Shown piece by piece: positions 1-10,076 of a stretch of DNA of 15,461 bases. The stretch lies in contig UZAN01044995.1 of NCBI GenBank assembly GCA_900618425.1, positions 1-15,461 of the forward strand, in the 5' to 3' direction. Position 1 is the first letter of the stretch, and each line of letters begins with the position of its first letter. The stretch is from Echinostoma caproni. Its lineage: Eukaryota; Platyhelminthes; Trematoda; Plagiorchiida; Echinostomatidae. Under the pieces are notes generated by a model. It was not told the DNA's origin. It saw only the letters and a list, made by a program, of their open reading frames with translations, and made no database searches. A program made the position numbers and the translations under genes.

Positions 1-875
1 ATGTCTTTACCATTTTCAGACTTCTCTGACATAACAATGTGATTGTTTGTGATCTACTACTATTATCCCTAACGTCAACTGAACCAATTACATCATTTTC
101 CACTGGAATCTCTTCAGTGATCCTTGTGCATGACCGTTGTCAACACTAAATAGACATTTATAACAAGATAGGTAATAGTTTCCCTAATCTGGACCAATCG
201 GAACGGACAACAACAACAAAACTTTCCAGTAAACCATTCCACAAAATCATAGGCTAGGCGTGCACAGAATGTTACCACNGTCACATAGTAAGGTTCATGG
301 ATGTGTAAACTGACTGCGGGCAACCTTTCACCTCCGTTGATTGAAAGCTGTTTCGCTTGTAGTGGAAAAGATACTACATATATGAATAATAATGAAATAA
401 ACGATACACGGAACGGACTCACAGAAGGATTGTCCGGCTGGTTGATTGATCCTGTTCTTCAGATGTGTGGCTGCGGTCGACGAGAGGCAGTGGAGCTGAA
501 ATGGATGACTGCGAAAGTTAAGGGACCGCTTGACGACAATTGATAATGATTGCGTAATGCTTCAGCAACACTAGGAGAACACGTGCGTATTTCCGAACAG
601 AATTTGTCTTGTGTCGTAGGTGTTGAGCATATTAGAACAAGCTGTACAATCATGTCAGATAACAGTAAATAGAAAAGTAAGACACTACAGGCTCATCAAT
701 TTGCTCATCGTCTTCGGCCTGGCGTTTCAATTCCTGTAGACTGACACCAATGTGAAGACTAATTCAAGGCTTTTCAAATGATGAGCGTGTCGGGTTGACT
801 CTGAGTGTTGAATCTATCGGCCATTTATTGCTTTTCGATTTTCAATTTCCGTCAGAATTTCTTTTACTAAAAACC
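1..875. other. No gene recognised; one unresolved base
   Basis: I see no supported gene here. Short open frames on both strands between about 114 and 653 have chance-like lengths and no recognisable motifs. Position 279 is an unresolved N. The stretch just upstream of 876 may hold the decayed linker or endonuclease part of the retrotransposon that follows, but I could not find endonuclease motifs in it. Confidence 0.6.
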
Positions 876-2463
876 GTATCATTTACTACCGAAAAGGTTA
901 AAGCAAAGATATTGTCTTTGAGGAAAAATTCATCGCAATTTGCAGACAATATTCACCTCCAAACCCTTATCTGCTTAGCAAAACAAATATCCGAGCCATT
1001 AGACTTCTTATTTCAGAGGATGTTCCTTCACACTGCGATCCCACCATCCTGGGAGCCTGGAGTAATTTCACCCATTTACAAAGGTAATTGTCGTAGCGAT
1101 CCCGCTAACTGCCCCCCTGTAACCCTCCTCTAAAGTCATGGAGTCCATAGTAGTAGATTCCCTTATGGCACACCTGGAGATGCACAATGTTCTGTCACCG
1201 AATCAATAGGGATTCCAACAGAAGCGATTCTACGCTACCAATATGCTCACCGCACGAGAAGAATGAACAGAAGCAGTTGATGACGGCAACGCGGTAAACG
1301 TTATTTACCTAGACTTCTCAAAGCGTTCGATCGAGTGAACCACGACATTCTATTGCGAAAAATCTATAATTACGATATTCGGGGCCTCATGCCTGATTGT
1401 ATTGAAGCATTTTTCCGACATCGGACCTTATCGGTTTGTATTTCCGATTCGCTTTCCAGTCCTATGGACGTTACCCGTGTGGGGTTCCACAAGGATCTGT
1501 GCTTAGCGTGCGACGTTTTGCAACATTCATAAACGACCTACCGAAGAGTCTGGGGCCAAATTCATTACTGTTTGCAGATTGTGCCATAATTTGGAATACA
1601 GTGATGCAATCAGCGGGCTCGTTGAAACTACACGGAACACTGAAAGCAGCTCATCGCTGGTCTCTTCTGAACGATATTGAATTCAATGTGCCAAAGTGTA
1701 AGGTTCTATCTCTACGGCACAAGGGGCGATTTTCGTATTTCCTCGGAAATGAACAACTGCCACACGCATCAAGGGAGAAGGACATGGACATCATCATTCA
1801 ACATAACGAAAGCTGCTCACTCAACTGCGTCAAGGTGTCGAACGAAGCTGTAAAGAATGTCGGTTTGCTTAAACGAGTCTCTGGCCGGTTTGAGTCAGCG
1901 CTTTTCCCTCGTCAGCAACCAGCATACATTCGCCCACTCACAGAGTGCGCTATCCAGGCACGGAACCCATGGCTACAACGTGATTGCAAAATGCTGGAGT
2001 TTCCATAAAGGATGATCACCTAAATGGTTAGGGGATTGAATCATTATTCATACGCAAAGAGATCGAGCTCGCTGGGGTTGAATTCCAATCACTACCGGCG
2101 CATCAGAGGAGATATGATTGCGGTATACAATATAATGGAAAACCCAAGCTATCTGTGTCGTCCGCTGTTAAACTTATTCTTCAACGTCCATTTTAGGGGA
2201 CATTCGTTAAAAATATAGTTGTCTCAAAATGCCGATTGGAATGCCAGCGTCAGTCATTCGCAGTCAGAGCATGTTCGATCTGGAAATCTCTCTCACTCCA
2301 CATCATCTGTGCGCCAAGCATTGAAACTTTCAAAATGAGACTAGATGAAGCATTTGTACACCTTACATTCCAACATAAGAAAAAGCTGCGTGCGGCAGCG
2401 AAAGAAGAAGCCGGTCTAGTGCGACATTTTACACAAGGAAGTGTATGTATCAGTGTATTTTAG
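876..2463 (+). pseudogene. Decayed non-LTR retrotransposon ORF2: reverse transcriptase and C-terminal region
   Basis: In intact elements this protein copies element RNA into DNA at a nicked target. The pieces read in order. 876-1133 carries the N-terminal fingers (LAKQISEPLDFLF, then IPPSWEPGVISPIYKG). 1132-1323 carries KVMESIVVDSLMAHLE and the motif A region VIYLDFSK, whose aspartate is at 1312-1314. 1335-1480 reads NHDILLRKIYNYDIRG. 1481-1507 is motif B, GVPQGSVLS. 1571-1582 is motif C, reading FADC where FADD is expected. C-terminal conserved stretches follow: NPWLQRDCKMLE, MVRGLNH, YRRIRGDMIAVYNIM and FAVRACSIWKSL. It is dead. The frame changes near 1132, 1321, 1475 and between 2218 and 2236, and there are in-frame stops at 1207, 1264, 2006, 2021 and 2216. 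The family is CR1/L2/Jockey-like by resemblance; the exact clade is not assigned. The 5' endonuclease is absent or unrecognisable and the 3' end past 2463 is undefined. Confidence 0.93.
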
Positions 2464-4950
2464 CCACAACACGAACCTATGGGACGAGAAACGCATGAGC
2501 TTGTAAGTTATTCCCTTGATAACCCTTTGTTTTTTAATCTTTGGACGTAAACAACTCACCAAGTTGAGTGGAATACGACGTGTTCACATATGTACACAGT
2601 ATGAAATCACATTAGACAGCCAGAATGAATGGAACAAGCTGATGTGACTTGTCAGTTAGTGCAAAACGGCAGAGCATTGTAAGCCTTACATGAGGTTCGT
2701 GTTATGTTTTTCTCAATATTATCGATTTTAACGAAACCCTGATAGCTAATGCGAAGAGCAGTCTGTTGTTGGTTTCAGAAATTCGGGTCAATCATTTTAA
2801 AAATTGTAATCAAATCATAATGTGGATAGAAGCGCAAAAAAATTTGAATTTTTTTTGCGACTAGAAAAAACAACAACAAAAGATTTACATTTGATCACAT
2901 CCAGAAATTCGGAAATTGCTGTGCTTACCACATGGATAGCGAACTGTGAAGGTCATTTAGTTAAAATGAGCATTAAATTGATTTTCCTGCGTCTGGCAAA
3001 TTAAACGGATCGTTCATTTGTGGTTGAGTCATTTTCTGTTGCCTTCATTGTTGAGCTTCCGAGTGTGAATGAAACGACAGATGGTCGTAAAATGTAAATT
3101 ATCTTGCCCATAAATTGTCTCGTTTATGATCACCTTGAGAAATTTATCTGTGCCATCTCACGAAAAGTTCGAGTGCTCCTTTCTCCATTTCCGGGGCCAG
3201 AAGCGAAACGTTTCAAAGGTCACTGACTTGGGGCAGTAGGGGATACATATACGACAAAACTCGAATGGCTTACCAATCTTGTCTGCGAATCACGTGACTT
3301 GGTCGAAGTGGGCAGAGTAGATATTTTATTGAAAGTCGCAGGAAAAATTTAGAAATAAACTTTTTTGATAATAAGAATGCGGTTCTTAGTACGGTGATAG
3401 GTTCATTTCCATCAGATCATTTGTTAATGTGCGGGCAATGAGAAAAAACAAAGCAGGGAAAAGAATCTTTTTCTTTTGGAATTCAGAACACCTAAATTCA
3501 AACAAAAGCAACTGAAGAATTTCTCGTACCGAAAACCATCTTCCTCTTTCACTCATTGGAATGAGCAGGATTGGTATTGATCATCGATTGCGCGAGCTCT
3601 AAATCAGCTATCTACATATATTCAATTCGTTTCATTACACATCTTGCTGTGATGAACAGTAGACGGGTGAACCTCATAAACGCAAAGACTTGCAGTTTAA
3701 TGGTGGAACCCGGTAACCCAAGTCCCGGGACTTGAAGTGTTCGTCCGGTGTTTACTTTTCGCAAATCATGAATTAACATCACCCAGTCAGAGATCGTGGA
3801 ATGAAGAACCACATGAGGCTTTTATATTGGTCGTTGTTAACTTCCTGGTTGGAATCAGCATCCAAGAAAGCATTTCCAGAGTTAGGTTATTGATAAGAAA
3901 ATTGGTTAATTTCGGCCCATCAACCCGTTTTGCTTGTGATGGCAGACCATTTTGAATAACCACTAGGTATCGAGTCTTGGATCAAAATAAGCACACGTAA
4001 ATGTTGAAAACCCAATGTCTTCAACAACAACACAGACCGTGAAGGCAATTAACTAGGAGGGGCTTGACCAATCAGTTGCAGTCCCTCGTGTCTACGCATG
4101 TCGCCTTTATGAGCAATTGATCAAATGCACCACAAGGAAAGTAGTTACGGTGGTATCATTTTCACATTCCAGTCCCGTGTTTTTAGGACTGACTGAATAG
4201 AATAGGTTGTATAATTATCGAATACAAGGACAGATGAATTCCAGTTCAAACTTTTTCTCAACACTGTGTGTTTCCGGCTTCGTAAATCACCTGGGTAGAT
4301 CATTAGGTATTGTGTCATACCAGTTGGAGCAAACTGGAAACCTTGGTGCTGCCATGACCATAGGAGTGATTACCCTATTTGACACGTCATACTTTCTCTC
4401 CTTTTCCTGATTGAATGTCTTCTTTTTACACTTTCACACCTGGTTTATTCATTCTTGACTAAAGCGTTTCATATCGTGTCCGGTTCGGACATTTTATCCA
4501 TCCATTTTTTGTGATTCGATAGCTTGTTGTTCATTGAACATTTTGCACACAAATATTCATTCACTATCAGCCTTGCGTCAATCTACTGGCTAGCGGAAAT
4601 ATAAATGCCTGAAGCGATCCACTTTTACGTGATTCACTTCTTTACCCGAACGCAAAGATCCAGTCTCTCTGGGTTTATTCATTCGCGTCAATGACGCACA
4701 CTTGATCAACAATCACGGTAAATTCATTTTGTAGTCCAACCAACCACATTCCAGTCAGTTTGATCATACTGTTCGTGATTCCTATTGCCATTTCTATTCT
4801 GGCTACGGTCTGGTTTCGATACAGTTTACTGAAGACAAAAAATGTTTCCTTTTCTCACATTTTCAATGACAATCTCGTCTAAACGTGCGCAGATACTGAC
4901 GAGGAAAATCGCATAACAATTCACTCGTTCGGACTATCTCTCTGTATCTT
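2464..4950. other. No gene recognised
   Basis: About 2.5 kb without a supportable gene. The first hundred bases may be the 3' untranslated end of the preceding retrotransposon, but there is no clear tail or target-site duplication. Open frames at 2822-3004, 3612-3955 and 4207-4410 are short, lack family motifs and fit chance expectation. The 13-mer GGTTTATTCATTC occurs at 4442 and 4672, which is not beyond chance. Confidence 0.6.
2833..2859. repeat. A/T-rich imperfect palindrome
   Basis: The left arm CGCAAAAAAATT at 2833-2844 pairs with AATTTTTTTTGCG at 2847-2859, with one extra T in the right arm and a two-base centre. It could extrude as a hairpin. No gene end lies next to it, so no function is inferred. 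Confidence 0.7.
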
Positions 4951-4954
4951 GGCC

Positions 4955-5026
4955 TGTGTGTGTATGTGTATGTGTATGTGTGTGTGTGTGTGTGTGTGCG
5001 TGCGTAAACGTGTGTGTGTGAGAGAG
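4955..5026. repeat. TG/TATG microsatellite, interrupted
   Basis: TG dinucleotides run from about 4955 to 4998 with TATG interruptions in the first half. A CGTGCGTAAACG break follows, then five more TG units at 5011-5020 and a short AG run. The two-strand open frames over this stretch are artefacts of the repeat. Confidence 0.95.
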
Positions 5027-5244
5027 GCTAAACTCGGGCGCCGAGATATTACATTCCCTTATTGTCAATACATAGTTTGTAAAGAAAGTACATGCATTAA
5101 ATGGTTTCACAAAACAAACAGTTACCACCTAACCAGGTTTCTCTCCGATAAAATTTTCGCAAACTTACTATTCTCAGTACGAGCACCAGATACTGATTTG
5201 GATCGTATGAATTACTCGGCTATCTCCCGTCCGGTGAACGACAC

Positions 5245-5269
5245 NCCCCCCCCCCCACCCCCCACCCCC
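5245..5269. repeat. C-rich homopolymer tract with an unresolved base
   Basis: An N at 5245 is followed by eleven C, A, six C, A, five C and G. The N marks a base the assembly could not call at the edge of a homopolymer, so the true tract length is uncertain. The proline run it would encode in one frame should not be taken as protein. Confidence 0.9.
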
Positions 5270-5484
5270 GCGCTACCAGCCGATTCTGGTACCCCCACCC
5301 TCTTCAGTATATCACAATAAACAGGACGATATTGATTGAATTAGAAGAAAAACCGATATAAGAAATGGGTTGGTTTTTGTCCGGGGTTTATTGAAACGAG
5401 AAAATGGATGTAGCTACGCAGTGCATTACGGGAAGTACGTATGCACAATCCGAGGGTCGTACAAGTTTGACAAAGTCCCCCTCC

Positions 5485-5502
5485 CACACACACACACACA
5501 CA
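5485..5502. repeat. (CA)9 microsatellite
   Basis: Nine perfect CA units. It is of opposite sense to the TG repeat about 0.5 kb upstream. Confidence 0.95.
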
Positions 5503-5559
5503 ATTCGCTCTCTCTGGCTCTTCGAATTAATGATGAGTCAGCTAGTTGGCTGTGATGAT

Positions 5560-5573
5560 CACACACACACACA
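5560..5573. repeat. (CA)7 microsatellite
   Basis: Seven CA units, 57 bases after the end of the (CA)9 tract. Confidence 0.9.
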
Positions 5574-5675
5574 GAGTTTAATTAGCAGTCTGATTACAGA
5601 GAACTAAAGCAGCAAAAGTGTAATGGCTGTAATAATGATAGTAGTAGTACGCAATGAACACGAAACACGAATGAT

Positions 5676-5882
5676 GGAGGACGAATCACAGATTGGCAGT
5701 CACGGACGTCACGTAAACACTGGACTACACAGGTGTTTGCACGCAATATCCCACGTACCGAAGATGCGAGGGAAAGGCCTCAGGAGTAGTAGTTCGTTTA
5801 TGAAAGGAAACTTGGGAGAATAAGTAATATGTATAAAACAAGCTCATTGGTCATCCGTGCGTCTGACAATCGCGTTCTGGTA
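5676..5882 (-). repeat. Unclassified dispersed repeat, copy A
   Basis: Read on the minus strand from 5882 downward, this matches the plus strand at 14977-15184 almost collinearly. By eye 48 of the first 60 aligned bases agree, and the first 116 or so need no gap. Later parts need single-base to three-base gaps. Shared words include GATTG at the start, CTTGTTTT, TAAACGAACT, TACGTGGGATAT and GTGATTCGT near the end. Similarity may continue weakly to about 5620. There is no protein, no obvious pol III box, no poly(A) tail and no TG...CA ends, so the class is open: SINE, solo LTR, or 3' end of a larger element. Confidence 0.85.
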
Positions 5883-5946
5883 TTTCTGCTGTTTTTCTGC
5901 TTCTGTCTGGGCCGCACGAGTTCTGATTGGCTGGTACCTGGTATAC

Positions 5947-6031
5947 CTCATGTTCGAAAGCAAATAATCCGATCTCTTTCCATCCACGCATAAGTCCATT
6001 TATGAACGCCATACCCACAACGTCAGGCGAG
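5947..6031 (-). CDS. Candidate internal exon, unidentified protein
   Basis: On the minus strand a long pyrimidine tract ending in CTTTTTCTTCCCATCAG is followed by 85 bases of open frame. They end at GAG followed by the donor-like GTATAC. The frame gives one base plus 28 codons beginning SPDVVGMAF and ending FAFEHE, which would be a phase 2 entry and phase 0 exit. The frame stays open beyond the donor to 5851. The composition looks protein-like but I recognise no family. Copy A of the dispersed repeat begins about 65 bases downstream. The acceptor is good, but such sites are common by chance, and no joined partner exon has been proven. Confidence 0.25.
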
Positions 6032-6239
6032 CTGATGGGAAGAAAAAGACAGGTAGACAGTCGGCGCATAGGGAAGGGTAGACAGACGAATGGAATATGA
6101 GAACCGGTATTGTGACACTAAGAACTGGATTGGCTTCAACCCGAACTACGGACACCAACGAAATACACTGAAAATCGGTAGTAACAAGTGCCAAATTTTT
6201 ACTTATAGATACAGAGCATGTTTTATAGAAAGTAATAGG

Positions 6240-6722
6240 TCATACTATTGGTTGAAGGACTATCATTCGATCATGTGATCGTCTGCGCATACGCATCCAT
6301 GTTCTAACTTTGAGGTACTGTTCGCCCGGTGTACCATTGGCCCAGCTTCCTAAACTTTGATTGAATGGCATAAAGCTGATCATACTTGGAATGCGGTCAC
6401 GTATGTCTGGATCACCTGGAGGCGTTTCTGGACAATTTCCTACTGCAATGCCGGAACGTGACACGTGCGAATACCAAGGAAAGCTATTTAAGTCACGGTA
6501 CCTGAGGTCTTCGCTGAGAAGCATGGATTCTACTGATGTGACATACTTCAGGGACAACGATCTGCGCCCAGTTCGCATCATCACCACTAGAAACTTGGGC
6601 CAGTCAATGGTGTGGATAACCGCTTTGACAGATGCATCTGTCCACCGACGGCACATTAACCATATATATTTTAGAGATGAACGAACTGTAGGTATGGCAG
6701 TATTTGGCAATGCCTCAGACAT
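6240..6722 (-). other. Longest open frame of the window, unidentified
   Basis: This 160-codon minus-strand frame has the stop at 6240-6242. It contains stretches such as WANGTPGEQYLKVRTW and GNCPETPPGDPDIRDR. I recognise no domain, signal peptide or membrane segment. A 126-codon frame lies on the opposite strand over 6361-6741, so the region is simply poor in stops on both strands. One frame of this length is roughly what chance gives in a window this size. Donor-like sites inside it, for example GTATGT near 6543 and GTACCG near 6502, would leave two bases. That would match the phase of the candidate exon at 5947-6031. This makes a minus-strand gene conceivable but unproven. Confidence 0.15.
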
Positions 6723-7417
6723 TGCGAATGTTGTATTGTAAACTTAAACAGATCACCTCGTCATAGACAGTGGAAGAATCAGTCAGATACGGATAGGTCC
6801 TTCTATGATCCTTGTGATGATTCCAGGCAATGGGATGACGCATACCACGGAGTGACACGTTACAGTTTTTGGACGACTGTGATGGGTCAAGCTTCCCAGA
6901 TGACGCCATGAAAACACATACGCCTTACAGCTCCTGGTCTACGAACCACAGGTCGACCACTCAGAAGCCGTTCTGCCCAGGTAGAAGCTGTGGAACGTCA
7001 ACAATACGAGCACGTGATTGATAGATACCTGGATAACCAATAAACGGTCCGACAACCTTGCCGTGCATAATAATAGTCCATACTAATACTATTGTGATTC
7101 TCTACCAACACTTAAGCAGTATCGGATTAAAAACTTATTCTACTCCTATGCCAGCCCGAAAATCACACGACCTATCGGGTTCATTTATCGATCAGTCGGA
7201 TAGTTCAGCAGCAACAAGGAACCTAGTGCTCGCCCAGCTAACCCGAGCGAGAAACTACATCTTATCTACAACCGCGAGTTTTCAGTTTTCGACTGTACAG
7301 CAGACATACCATCACCACACAGATGAATTAAATGTGACGACAAGAACATCATATAAAGTACAAGACAATGTGAAATAAGGAAGCAATCGCACTATCGTAT
7401 TATTCACATATCAACAT
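6723..7417. other. No gene recognised
   Basis: Two modest open frames, 6715-6909 on the minus strand and 7058-7378 on the plus strand, show no known motif and have chance-like lengths. I see no RNA gene or repeat here. Confidence 0.55.
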
Positions 7418-7501
7418 GACATGTTAAACTGATATTCGGATATCTTAAACTGACGCTGTGATATCTTAAATTGATATTTGGACATCTTAAATTGAAAAAT
7501 G
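7418..7501. repeat. Four-copy 21-bp tandem repeat
   Basis: Units lie at 7418-7438, 7439-7459, 7460-7480 and 7481-7501, with consensus near GATATCTTAAAYTGATATTYG. The core CTTAAAYTGA is kept in units 2 to 4; unit 1 has GTTAAACTGA. The period is a multiple of three. The minus strand is open through all four units and would read heptads of the type QFKISEY. A stop (TGA) follows directly, so this is more likely a minisatellite than coding. Confidence 0.9.
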
Positions 7502-7544
7502 TGTGTAATATGTTTTGTCTGTGATCGAATATGAACAATTTAGT

Positions 7545-8030
7545 ATGAAATTAGAAGTTGACATCCTCATGGGCATGTATCCGCTCGACAAGCCTTGGAT
7601 TTCTGTGCATTCACACGTACTGATCAATACTTTCAAAAGCCGGGTTCAAACCCACATTGAGTTAGCTGATGATGGAGCCACCAGCGAATAACTGCGATCT
7701 GATTGGAGACTTTACTAACTATGTATCTTTTGATGAAGGTCGTTTTGAAGAACAAATAGCCTGTTTAAAATTTGATGATGAAAAGGCGGGTTCTTTACAA
7801 TTTTTGCATCAAGTATCTTTTTCTAGTCATTAGATGAACTGGTCTCGAATTAAGCTAAGCATCGCAAAGAAGGTGAACGTGAAGAATTAAATACGCCAGA
7901 AGTTATCTCAATTAGAGAAACACAAAAGTTTCTGGATCAATCGAAGCTATTTACATTGTCTAATGCTTGCATTTCGCGTCGATTACTGAAGTGTACAATT
8001 GATTTCCAAAGGAGAGTCCGATTGAGATAA
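7545..8030 (+). pseudogene. Possible decayed coding fragment, unidentified
   Basis: Three consecutive plus-strand open segments abut each other. 7545-7694 (frame 0) reads DKPWISVHSHVLINTF among others. 7669-7833 (frame 1) starts with two ATG codons and contains GDFTNYVSFDEGRFEEQIA. About 7857-8030 (frame 0) contains REELNTPEVISIRETQ. The residue mix is protein-like and acidic in the middle. Reading on from one segment to the next needs a frame change each time, as in a broken gene or transposon. I recognise no family. Each piece alone is short enough to be chance, so the call rests only on their adjacency. Confidence 0.2.
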
Positions 8031-8262
8031 ACGACGATTTATGATTGCAAAAAATACATCATCGTAATCTACAAAGGCTTTGTTCCACAATTCTGTGGGG
8101 CTTTTGAATACGGTTACTCGTGTTGCAGTGGTCACCAAAGCCACGGGCTCTTTCGCACTAACGTGTAAACGGGTGATCGATAATCGCGGTTGACTGGTAA
8201 GCCGGTGTGTGGAGTAAGATGTTGGATCCAAGTGATCGATAAACGCCGTCGCGCGGAAGCGC
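7983..8262 (-). CDS. Candidate exon, unidentified protein
   Basis: The minus strand shows an acceptor-like TTCATTTATTCACACAG ending at 8263, then an open frame to a TAA at 7983-7985, about 92 codons. It reads RFRATAFIDHLDP near the start and SPTELWNKAFVDYDDVFF later. I recognise no domain. The upstream half overlaps an imperfect 59-bp direct repeat, and no poly(A) signal is evident soon after the stop. It competes with the plus-strand fragment 7545-8030 at its end. The length is within chance expectation. Confidence 0.2.
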
Positions 8263-8275
8263 CTGTGTGAATAAA
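8173..8275. repeat. Imperfect direct repeat, 59-bp spacing
   Basis: GTGATCGATAA at 8173 recurs at 8232, and the following 30 or so bases remain loosely alike (AAGC, TGTGTG and a final TAA are shared). Only two units are clear. A possible third near 8128 does not keep the spacing. Confidence 0.4.
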
Positions 8276-8303
8276 TGAACGACAAGACTTGAGCACCGAT
8301 CAA

Positions 8304-9300
8304 ATTAGATAGGTCATTGGCCGAAGGTCATCATTATACCTTGTCTGATACTCAATCTGTGGTTAGGCTGACGTTGCAAAGGAATGGAAGACCAACTAGA
8401 AATAACATGCAATAATTTGGTTAGAATAAATTCCCCTGTAGAATGGTAAGTAGTTTCGGGATAACTGTAAACACTTGAAACCGAAAATGGGCTGAATACC
8501 GGATGGAATATACCGATACTAAGCTAAGGGCATTATGGAAGAACTCGATTTCTTCGATATGCAAACGATATGCAGGACAATATATCTAACTTCCGTTATG
8601 AATAAACAGTAAATAATTATGAACACTGGGAACAAGTAATGGAATTACCTACTTTTCATCGAACCAGTTCATTTTGTCACAAACTCCCAACCGATTTTCC
8701 ATACTACTCAATGGTATCTACTACTGGCTAACATGCTGTGTCGCAGTTCCTGTTACCTACCTGTACCTACTTATTCGAATTCTCGAGGGCTGAGATATAG
8801 CGGAATATTGTCTGTATCGTGTATTCCTTGACCCACATGTAATACTGACAAACTACCGTACACCGATTGACCGACTGACGGTGACTGCTCGGTTTACCCC
8901 CTTAAATGCGCTTTTTCCTCTGGTAGTACTAGTGCTTTGGTCTGACGGTGCCCGTCGAGTGGCTTGACTCGATAGCCCGTTCCATTCTGTCCTATGTTAC
9001 CGCTTTTCCTAGCCGGATTACTCATAATCTGAGGTATGTTGTACATATTTTTTGTTTATCTGTGCCTCGCTGTGCACAAACTTGTGTTCTATTTGCCTGG
9101 ACTTGGGGAAGGGTTCGTTTTTCGCGTGTCACTCTATTGCCCTGGACATCAATCCGGTACACTGTATGTGTAATTACAAGATACATTGCATTGCCCTATT
9201 ACTACAGCAACTGAAACACAACAGAATTGTCCATATGAGATACCAGCACTCGGAATATACAATAGAATGCAAACTAGAGGGTTTTTAATACATCCCACCA
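8304..9300. other. No gene recognised
   Basis: The stretch 8860-9180 is somewhat richer in G+C than its surroundings and has CTGACGGTG twice, near 8875 and 8942. Overlapping short open frames at 8948-9288 have no family motif. It might be an old element fragment, such as a promoter or LTR, but nothing I can see establishes that. Confidence 0.5.
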
Positions 9301-9324
9301 TTTTTCGCTTCAAACCGCGAAAAA
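9301..9324. repeat. Perfect 8-bp inverted repeat
   Basis: TTTTTCGC at 9301-9308 and GCGAAAAA at 9317-9324 flank an 8-base loop. Purine-rich and T-rich runs follow. It has the form of a hairpin but is not linked to any gene end. Confidence 0.7.
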
Positions 9325-9670
9325 AGAAAATGTTTTTTTTCATAAATTTGATCGTCTAGCTTTATTTTTCTCTTCACCCTCCCTTCCAGTTACGCCTTAT
9401 GGTCAAGTCAACTTCTTGAATCCCTGTCATATTTTATGCCTGCGCTATCACTATACAAAAAGCACCGCCTTGAGAGCCGGTACACAAAGTGTGTTGCCCT
9501 GTTATGTCTTGCGTACCCATGGCTACGCTTCCATGTTCACACGCCCACAGCCTATATAATTCGCATTCAATGGACAGACCACAAAATATGCAATGAGCAA
9601 AAAGATGACCAATTCGCATTCGCATTCAAATTTTCATTATGGGCACGCTAATAGCCGGCTACATTTGAGT

Positions 9671-9710
9671 TACAAATGAGCTACAGCATCAAACCTGTAG
9701 CGCATTTGTA
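9671..9710. repeat. 16-bp inverted repeat with 8-base loop
   Basis: TACAAATGAGCTACAG at 9671-9686 pairs with CTGTAGCGCATTTGTA at 9695-9710, with one mismatch. It sits in a run of related GCTAC/GTAGC words. CCGGCTACA occurs directly before it near 9655 and again at 9741, and a small GGGT-TGAT-ACCC hairpin lies at 9730-9741. This looks like the fold of a short non-autonomous element, but its boundaries are unresolved. Confidence 0.75.
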
Positions 9711-10056
9711 TCCCATTAGTCACCTATTAGGGTTGATACCCGGCTACAATGAGCTATATTGCAGAATATCCTGTTTTTAGTTTTGCGCCCTCAGGGGGAC
9801 AATTGTCCGGTCTATTATCCCCTATTAACTCTATACTTTCACATGCATTCATTTTCTCGCTGTGGACTTCGGCACATTTTGCGCACTGATTAGAATGCAC
9901 TTAACCAAGGAATTAACACACCGAACATTAGAGTTATTTGATGTAATTGGTTAGCAAATGAGTAGTTAAACCGATACGGGTTATGATAAGCGTGTTTTAT
10001 AGGTTAATTACTGTTGAATAACAAGTGTAGCTGATGTAGTTCCTAGGTAGCTCCCT

Positions 10057-10076
10057 GTAGCCCATCAGTGGGCTAC
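10057..10076. repeat. Perfect 8-bp hairpin GTAGCCCA/TGGGCTAC
   Basis: The arms at 10057-10064 and 10069-10076 flank a TCAG loop. The arm uses the same GTAGC/GCTAC word as the inverted repeat near 9690, suggesting one repeat domain over about 9655-10080. Confidence 0.75.

Noticed and set aside
4949..5320. 123-codon plus-strand frame with VCVCV and polyproline runs
   Set aside because: It is produced by the TG microsatellite and the C tract with an unresolved base; the opposite strand is open there for the same reason.
7640..7656. Box B-like GGTTCAAACCC
   Set aside because: No box A upstream at tRNA spacing, and the flanking bases do not form acceptor or T stems.
8948..9288. Two overlapping plus-strand open frames rich in C, Y and F
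   Set aside because: Lengths fit chance, there is no family motif, and there are no convincing splice sites.
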